A stretch of 11,655 nucleotides of DNA from Ruminococcus sp. UBA4240 (GTDB taxonomy: Bacteria > Bacillota > Clostridia > Oscillospirales > Ruminococcaceae). The stretch lies in NCBI GenBank assembly GCA_002395525.1, contig DGXE01000083.1, forward strand, positions 1-11,655. The letters run 5' to 3'. The position numbers and the translations under genes are program-made. Shown one piece after another: positions 6,875 through 11,655 of the stretch. The notes beneath the pieces are model-generated. The model was not told the origin of the DNA. It did no database searches and saw nothing but the letters and a program-made list of their open reading frames with translations. Numbering within the stretch: position 1 is the first letter of the stretch; each line of letters starts with the position of its first letter.

Positions 6875-6894
6875 TATATAAAGGCGGTACAAAA

Positions 6895-7785
6895 ATGCAC
6901 GACAAAAAAGAGTATCCCCTTAACATACTTAAAGGGATAGTTATCGGAATTGCCAATGCCATCCCCGGTGTCAGCGGTGGTACCATGATGGTGGTGATGA
7001 AGGTCTTCGACAGGCTTATGGACATCATCGGAGATATTAGCTTTAAAAAGATAAAGGACAATTTTTTCTTTCTCCTTACCCTTGCCCTTGGAATGGGAAT
7101 CGGCATAATTGCATCAGCCACACTGCTTGACTACTGCTTTGAGCACTTCTATGTGCAGACACAATTTTTCTTTATGGGAGTGATCGCAGGCTCCCTCCCC
7201 ACGGTATACAGGGAAGCCACAGCAAACGGAAGGTTCAGACCTGTGCATATCCTGCCCTTCCTGTGCGGGCTTGCACTGATAATAGTTGTCACCGTGCTGA
7301 GCTTTGGCAGTCACAGCAGCAGCAGCATCACCTCTCTTGACCCGGGCAGCTTTTTCTACCTTATGCTGATATCTGTTGCGGCGGCAGCTGCCATGATAAT
7401 GCCCGGTCTTTCCGGCAGCCTTGTGATGCTCATACTTGGGGGCTACCAGACAGTGATAGAGGCAGTATCCCTTGACAATATCCTTACCCGCTTCCCTGTG
7501 CTTATCCCTGTGGCAATAGGGATAGTAATAGGGATACTGGGCTGTGCCAAGCTTATAAAGATAGCCCTTGAAAAAACACGTCTTGGCACATATGCCCTCA
7601 TACTTGGGCTTATCGTCGGCTCCTTCTACGCTATCTGGCCCCGTGAAACAATTGAAGACGGGGTCGTGACAGGAGGGAAATCCAGCCTTGACATGGGAGG
7701 GTTTACAGCGATCATTTTCCTCGTAATAGGTGTGGCACTGCCGCTCATATTCGATGTCATCGGGAAGAAGACATCAAAGGAATAA
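6895..7785 (+). CDS. popT: DUF368 family, PopT-type undecaprenyl-phosphate transporter
   Basis: Integral membrane protein of 296 residues. DUF368 proteins were shown in other bacteria to move undecaprenyl-phosphate, the lipid carrier of cell-wall precursors, back to the inner face of the membrane. Seen: an N-terminal GIANAIPGVSGGTM (18-31) and a second related motif IMPGLSGSLVM (168-178), the paired glycine/proline re-entrant motifs of this fold; about eight hydrophobic segments; and a short Lys-rich tail. The ATG at 6895 is chosen because upstream in-frame codons fall in the promoter and leader; the ribosome site AAAGGCGG is modest. Divergent from the padR operon, transcribed alone and closed by a terminator. 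Family assignment is firm; function in this organism is inferred. Confidence 0.9.
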   Translation: MHDKKEYPLNILKGIVIGIANAIPGVSGGTMMVVMKVFDRLMDIIGDISFKKIKDNFFFLLTLALGMGIGIIASATLLDYCFEHFYVQTQFFFMGVIAGSLPTVYREATANGRFRPVHILPFLCGLALIIVVTVLSFGSHSSSSITSLDPGSFFYLMLISVAAAAAMIMPGLSGSLVMLILGGYQTVIEAVSLDNILTRFPVLIPVAIGIVIGILGCAKLIKIALEKTRLGTYALILGLIVGSFYAIWPRETIEDGVVTGGKSSLDMGGFTAIIFLVIGVALPLIFDVIGKKTSKE

Positions 7786-7804
7786 CAGTGATATACGTTT
7801 TTTG

Positions 7805-7833
7805 AAGGGTCATCCCGCTATGGGGTGACCCTT
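7805..7833 (+). terminator. Hairpin terminator after popT
   Basis: AAGGGTCA (7805-7812) pairs with TGACCCTT (7826-7833). The stem extends inward by a T-G and three C-G pairs to 12 bp with loop GCTAT. It starts 20 nt after the stop codon. Only a short ATTTT follows, so the U-tract is weak, but placement supports termination. Confidence 0.7.
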
Positions 7834-7908
7834 GTGCATTTTACACATATTTCAGACCGATTTTTTTCTTTCAATCGACGCAAATCACTGTACTTTTTGA
7901 CAAAAAAA

Positions 7909-7917
7909 TGGTATACT
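7909..7917 (+). promoter_or_regulatory. Probable extended -10 promoter of the fuc operon
   Basis: TGG followed by TATACT (7912-7917) forms an extended -10 element 51 nt before fucI. A perfect TTGACA lies at 7897-7902 but only 9 nt upstream, too close to be its -35; at the normal distance (7889-7894) the match is poor. Expression may therefore need an activator. A T7 run (7861-7867) lies further upstream. Confidence 0.5.
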
Positions 7918-7929
7918 TTAGTGGATGAC

Positions 7930-7943
7930 TTGATCTGCATCAA
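7930..7943. promoter_or_regulatory. Possible operator in the fuc leader
   Basis: A short inverted repeat TTGAT-CTGC-ATCAA lies about 6-19 nt after the predicted start point, where a repressor could block transcription. Arms are only 5 bp, so chance is a real alternative. Confidence 0.3.
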
Positions 7944-7968
7944 TCAAAGCAAACGGAGGCTTTATATT

Positions 7969-9759
7969 ATGAAAAACAGACTTATCGGCGACTACCCTGT
8001 AATCGGCATCCGCCCCACCATCGACGGCAGAAGAGGCTATCTCAACGTAAGAGGGTCCCTTGAGGAGCAGACCATGAACATGGCGCTCTCCGCAAAGAAG
8101 CTCTTTGAGGATAATCTGCGCTACTCAAACGGCGACCCCGTGAAGGTAGTCATTGCTGATACCACCATAGGCCGTGTTGCAGAGGCTGCTGCCTGCGCTG
8201 CCAAATTCAAGCGGGAGGGAGTGGACATCACCCTTACCGTGACCCCCTGCTGGTGCTACGGCAACGAGACCATGGATATGGATAAGAACACCATAAAGGC
8301 AGTATGGGGCTTTAACGGCACAGAGCGCCCCGGTGCGGTATACCTGGCATCCGTGCTTGCCACCCATGCCCAGAAGGGGCTCCCTGCCTTCGGTATATAC
8401 GGCCATGACGTATGCGAGGCTGATGATACGGAAATACCCGCTGATGTAAGGGAAAAGCTGCTGAGATTCGGCCGTGCGGCTGTGGCTGCCGCCACCATGA
8501 GGGGCAAGTCCTACCTTCAGATAGGCTCTATCTGCATGGGCATAGGCGGCTCCATAATAGACCCCGCCTTTATAGAAGAATACCTTGGTATGCGTGTGGA
8601 ATCCGTGGACGAGGTGGAGATAATCCGCCGCATGACCGAAAACATCTATGACGAGGAGGAATATCAGAAGGCTCTTGCCTGGACAAAGGAAAACTGCAAA
8701 GAGGGCTTTGACAAGAATCCTCCCGAGGTGCAGAGGACTCCTGAGCAGAAGGAGAAGGACTGGGAATTCGTTGTCAAGATGATGTGCATAATCAAGGATC
8801 TGATGAACGGCAACGACAAGCTCCCCAAGGGCTGTGAGGAAGAGGCTGTGGGACACAATGCCATTGCGGCAGGATTCCAGGGGCAGAGACAGTGGACGGA
8901 CTTCTATCCCAACGGAGACTTTGCCGAGGCACTGCTCAACTCATCCTTTGACTGGAACGGCGCAAGGGAGCCCTATATCCTTGCCACTGAAAACGATGTG
9001 CTCAACGGCCTTGGTATGCTGTTCATGAAGCTTCTCACCAACCGTGCCCAGATGTTTGCGGATGTGCGCACCTACTGGAGCGGTGCCGCACTGAAAAAGG
9101 CAGCAAACTATGAGCTTACAGGCAAGGCAAAGGAGGCGGACGGTTTTATCCACCTTATCAATTCCGGTGCCTGCTGTCTTGATGCCACAGGCAAGGCAAA
9201 GGACGAAAACGGTACTCCCGTTATGAAAGCATGGTATGATGTGAATGAAGAGGATATGAAGAATATCCTCGGTGCCACCACATGGAACTACGCAGATTGC
9301 GGCTATTTCAGAGGGGGCGGCTACTCATCCCGCTTTGTCACCGATGCCCAAATGCCCATGACCATGATACGCCTGAATCTTGTCAAGGGTCTGGGACCCA
9401 TGCTGCAGATCGCAGAGGGCTGGACGGTACAGCTGCCCGACGATGTGAACGACATACTCTGGAAGCGCACCGACTACACATGGCCCTGCACCTGGTTCAC
9501 CCCCAGGATCACAGAGGATGCTCCCTTCAAATCTGCATATGATATGATGAACTGCTGGGGTGCAAACCACGGTGCCATAAGCTACGGCCATATCGGTGCA
9601 GATATTATAGCACTGGCATCCATACTGCGCATACCTGTTGCTATGCACAATGTACCTAAGGACAAGATATTCCGTCCTGCCGCATGGAATGCATTCGGAA
9701 TGGACAAGGAAGGGGCAGATTACAGGGCTTGCGCCAACTACGGTCCTATGTACAAATAA
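7969..9759 (+). CDS. fucI: L-fucose isomerase
   Basis: Cytosolic Mn-dependent ketol isomerase converting L-fucose to L-fuculose, the first committed step of fucose breakdown; such enzymes often also take D-arabinose. It has 596 residues, as in the E. coli enzyme, which it closely resembles by eye: GIRPTIDGR near the start, FQGQRQWTDFYPNGD (303-317), SSFDWNGAREP, RGGGYSSRF, EGWTVQLP, and the end RACANYGPMYK. The metal ligands known in E. coli map to Glu341 (ATEND), Asp365 (ADVR) and His534 (GANHG). The start at 7969 has a GGAGG site 9 nt upstream; in-frame upstream codons lie in promoter sequence. First gene of the fuc operon, 11 nt before the kinase gene. Confidence 0.98.
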   Translation: MKNRLIGDYPVIGIRPTIDGRRGYLNVRGSLEEQTMNMALSAKKLFEDNLRYSNGDPVKVVIADTTIGRVAEAAACAAKFKREGVDITLTVTPCWCYGNETMDMDKNTIKAVWGFNGTERPGAVYLASVLATHAQKGLPAFGIYGHDVCEADDTEIPADVREKLLRFGRAAVAAATMRGKSYLQIGSICMGIGGSIIDPAFIEEYLGMRVESVDEVEIIRRMTENIYDEEEYQKALAWTKENCKEGFDKNPPEVQRTPEQKEKDWEFVVKMMCIIKDLMNGNDKLPKGCEEEAVGHNAIAAGFQGQRQWTDFYPNGDFAEALLNSSFDWNGAREPYILATENDVLNGLGMLFMKLLTNRAQMFADVRTYWSGAALKKAANYELTGKAKEADGFIHLINSGACCLDATGKAKDENGTPVMKAWYDVNEEDMKNILGATTWNYADCGYFRGGGYSSRFVTDAQMPMTMIRLNLVKGLGPMLQIAEGWTVQLPDDVNDILWKRTDYTWPCTWFTPRITEDAPFKSAYDMMNCWGANHGAISYGHIGADIIALASILRIPVAMHNVPKDKIFRPAAWNAFGMDKEGADYRACANYGPMYK

Positions 9760-9770
9760 GAGGGCACGGA

Positions 9771-11123
9771 ATGGATACAAGAGTACTTGCCATTGATTTT
9801 GGTGCTTCCGGAGGACGGGGCATCATCGGGGAGGAGAAAAACGGTGAGATAGTCCTTACGGAGATACACCGCTTTGAAAACATCCCCGTTTCTGTGAACG
9901 GCACTCTCCACTGGGATATACTGCGGCTCTTTTATGAGGTGAAGCAGTGCCTGAAAAAAGCGTCACCATATGGTATCTCATCTGTGGGGATAGACACATG
10001 GGGCGTTGACTTCGGGCTGCTCAGGAAGGGAAAGCTCCTCTCTGACCCCGTCCATTACCGTGACACACGAACAGCACATAAGTCAGATGATGAAAGCCTC
10101 ATCACCAAAAAGGAGCTTTACAGGGCAACCGGCACACAGATAATGGACATAAACAGCATATACAGGCTACTGTGTCTGAAAAAGGATGACCCGGAGCTGT
10201 TTGCCATGGCAGACACTATGCTTATGATACCCGACCTGCTGTGCTATATGCTTACAGGGGATATCCATGCGGAATGCTCCATTGCCTCCACTACAGGGCT
10301 CTTTGACCCTTACAGGCGGGACTGGGCATGGGATGTCATCGACAGGCTGGGTCTGCCTCGAAGGCTGTTCCCGCCTGTAACAGAACCGGGGACAGTATGC
10401 GGCATGATCAGGGATGATATATGCAAAGAGCTCAACATCGCCTCTGTACCGGTCACAGCTGTATGCGGACACGATACACAGTCCGCCATGGCGGCAGTAC
10501 CCGCCGAGGAGGAGGAATTTGCCTTCCTGTCCAGCGGCACCTGGTCGCTGCTTGGCACACAGTCCCCAAAGCCCCTCATCTGTGAGGGTGCAGAGAACAT
10601 CATCACCAATGAAGCCGCCTATGGCGGCAAAACAGCCTTTTTGAAGAACCTTACGGGGCTGTGGCTCCTGCAGGAAAGCAGGCGCTACTTTGCCGCCCAC
10701 GGGCGTGAATACTCCTTTGCCCAGATGGAAGAGATGGCAAGGGCAACTCCCTTCTGCGGTGTGGTTGACACAGAGGACGGCGGGCTTTCCCTCCCCGGGG
10801 ATATACCGGGGCGAATAAAAAAACTATGTGTACAAGGAGGATTTTCTGAACCTTCCACAGATGCACAGATCATACGCATTATCTACGACAGCCTTGCCCA
10901 CAAATACAAAACTGCATTGCAGGAGCTTTCAGCCTATACAGGAAAGAAATACAGCCGCCTTTACATCATAGGGGGCGGCGTGAGGGACAAATTCTTGTCG
11001 GAACGTACAGCCCAGGTATGCGGCATAGATGTCATAACAGGTTCGCCGGAGGCCACAGCCCTGGGCAATGCCAAAATACAGCTTGAAGCTCTTAAAACCA
11101 ACAGGGAGGAAACATATGCTTAA
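9771..11123 (+). CDS. FGGY-family kinase, probable L-fuculokinase (rhamnulokinase type)
   Basis: Sugar kinase of 450 residues that would phosphorylate L-fuculose to L-fuculose-1-phosphate with ATP. FGGY features: N-terminal ATP loop AIDFGASGGRG (7-17), GIDTWGVDFG (73-82), catalytic Asp235 in CGHDTQSA, SSGTWSLLG (254-262), and C-terminal IIGGGVRDKFL (399-409) with SPEATALGNA. These patterns resemble RhaB (rhamnulokinase) more than E. coli FucK, so automatic annotation may say rhamnulokinase; the fucI and fucU neighbours argue for fuculose. The ATG at 9771 follows a GAGGG site and fits the family start. Its 3' end overlaps fucU by 8 nt, so translation is probably coupled. Confidence 0.9.
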   Translation: MDTRVLAIDFGASGGRGIIGEEKNGEIVLTEIHRFENIPVSVNGTLHWDILRLFYEVKQCLKKASPYGISSVGIDTWGVDFGLLRKGKLLSDPVHYRDTRTAHKSDDESLITKKELYRATGTQIMDINSIYRLLCLKKDDPELFAMADTMLMIPDLLCYMLTGDIHAECSIASTTGLFDPYRRDWAWDVIDRLGLPRRLFPPVTEPGTVCGMIRDDICKELNIASVPVTAVCGHDTQSAMAAVPAEEEEFAFLSSGTWSLLGTQSPKPLICEGAENIITNEAAYGGKTAFLKNLTGLWLLQESRRYFAAHGREYSFAQMEEMARATPFCGVVDTEDGGLSLPGDIPGRIKKLCVQGGFSEPSTDAQIIRIIYDSLAHKYKTALQELSAYTGKKYSRLYIIGGGVRDKFLSERTAQVCGIDVITGSPEATALGNAKIQLEALKTNREETYA

Positions 11124-11550
11124 AAACATTCCCGCTATACTGTCACCTGAGCTTTTAAAGGTGCTCTGTGAAATGGGACATTCGGACAGGATAGTCATAG
11201 CAGACGGCAATTTTCCTGCGGAAAGCATGGGAAAAAGCGCTATTGTGATACGGGCTGACGGACACGGTGTGCCGGAGCTTTTAGATGCAATACTCACTTT
11301 GTTCCCCCTTGACACCTATGTTGACACCCCGGTGAACCTTATGGAGGTAATGCCCGGTGACACCGCAAAGACCCCAATATGGGAGGAATACAAGAAAATA
11401 GTATCCGCCCATGACGAAAGAGGTGCAAAAGCCATAGGCCATATAGAACGCTTTGAGTTCTACGAGCAGGCTAAGACCGCCTATGCCATCATTGCCACAG
11501 GGGAAAAGGCAGTATACGCAAATGTAATGCTGCAAAAGGGCGTGGTATAA
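11116..11550 (+). CDS. fucU: L-fucose mutarotase
   Basis: Small RbsD/FucU-family enzyme that interconverts alpha and beta anomers of L-fucose and so feeds the isomerase. It has 144 residues against 140 in E. coli, and the N-terminus MLKNIPAILSPELLKVLCEMGH is nearly the same. Active-site His22 and Asp30 (E. coli numbering) are both present, followed by FPAESMG, VIRADG, RFEFYEQAKTAYAIIATGE and a C-terminal YANVMLQKGV. A GGAGG site lies inside the end of the kinase gene. An RbsD-like ribose pyranase is the only serious alternative, and the FucU-specific N-terminus and context argue against it. Confidence 0.97.
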   Translation: MLKNIPAILSPELLKVLCEMGHSDRIVIADGNFPAESMGKSAIVIRADGHGVPELLDAILTLFPLDTYVDTPVNLMEVMPGDTAKTPIWEEYKKIVSAHDERGAKAIGHIERFEFYEQAKTAYAIIATGEKAVYANVMLQKGVV

Positions 11551-11581
11551 GTTTTCCGAATCAGTTAAACCATAGAAAGGT

Positions 11582-11655
11582 ATGATAGAATTGTACGAAG
11601 ATATCAAGGACAGAATAATAGATGTATGCCATAAGATGTGGCAGAAGGGCTGGGT
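11582..11655 (+). CDS. Start of a class II aldolase, probable L-fuculose-1-phosphate aldolase (partial)
   Basis: Only 24 codons are inside the window: an open frame beginning MIELYEDIKDRIIDVCHKMW and ending QKGWV at the edge. The CHKMWQKGWV segment resembles the first helix of class II (Zn-dependent) aldolase/adducin proteins such as FucA and RhaD. Such an enzyme would split L-fuculose-1-phosphate into dihydroxyacetone phosphate and L-lactaldehyde, the step missing from the genes to its left. It starts 31 nt after fucU. The AGAAAGG site is very close to the ATG, so a TTG at 11591 is an alternative start. Assignment rests on a short segment plus context. Confidence 0.7.
   Translation, partial: MIELYEDIKDRIIDVCHKMWQKGW

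Noticed and set aside
6829..6894. N-terminal extension of the DUF368 protein
   Set aside because: It would start inside the promoter, before the predicted transcription start, and has no ribosome site.
7825..7968. N-terminal extension of FucI
   Set aside because: It covers the likely promoter and a T-run; the ATG at 7969 has a GGAGG site and matches the known FucI N-terminus.
8125..8856. Minus-strand open frame opposite fucI
   Set aside because: It is antisense to a fully conserved isomerase sequence and shows no family features.

Overview
The window looks like chromosomal DNA of a low-to-middle GC Firmicute of the class Clostridia, most likely a gut Ruminococcus/Oscillospiraceae relative. 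This is inferred from the CIRCE-controlled hrcA-grpE-dnaK order, strong AGGAGG-type ribosome sites, a PadR/DUF1700/DUF4097 module and an L-fucose operon. No BLAST or tree was run, so the genus is a guess. No rRNA, tRNA, transposon, phage gene or CRISPR array was seen.

Left part (1-2830, minus strand): the class I heat-shock operon hrcA-grpE-dnaK, read right to left. A near-consensus promoter overlaps a perfect CIRCE operator (2769-2795). dnaK is cut by the window edge after its ATPase domain.

Middle (2926-6670, minus strand): a compact four-gene operon padR - DUF1700 (HAAS) - DUF4097 - membrane HD-GYP protein. Every junction overlaps (8, 4 and 1 nt), and a hairpin terminator follows at 2926-2954. 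The promoter contains a perfect inverted repeat (ATTATGA-N6-TCATAAT) between its -35 and -10 boxes, the best candidate for the PadR operator. The DUF4097 protein is predicted to be a membrane-anchored beta-solenoid of about ten 19-20-residue coils. The final gene joins a seven-helix sensor to an HD-GYP phosphodiesterase domain, which ties the envelope module to cyclic dinucleotide signalling.

Divergent from padR (6810-7833, plus strand): a DUF368 membrane protein of the PopT family, known as undecaprenyl-phosphate transporters. Its promoter and leader carry two overlapping, mutually exclusive inverted repeats. A hairpin terminator ends the unit.

Right part (7900-11655, plus strand): an L-fucose catabolic operon with L-fucose isomerase (fucI), an FGGY kinase of the rhamnulokinase/L-fuculokinase type, L-fucose mutarotase (fucU) and the start of a class II aldolase, probably L-fuculose-1-phosphate aldolase. 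Together these would convert fucose to dihydroxyacetone phosphate and lactaldehyde, fitting a mucin- or host-glycan-using gut anaerobe. No sugar transporter or fucose regulator lies inside the window.
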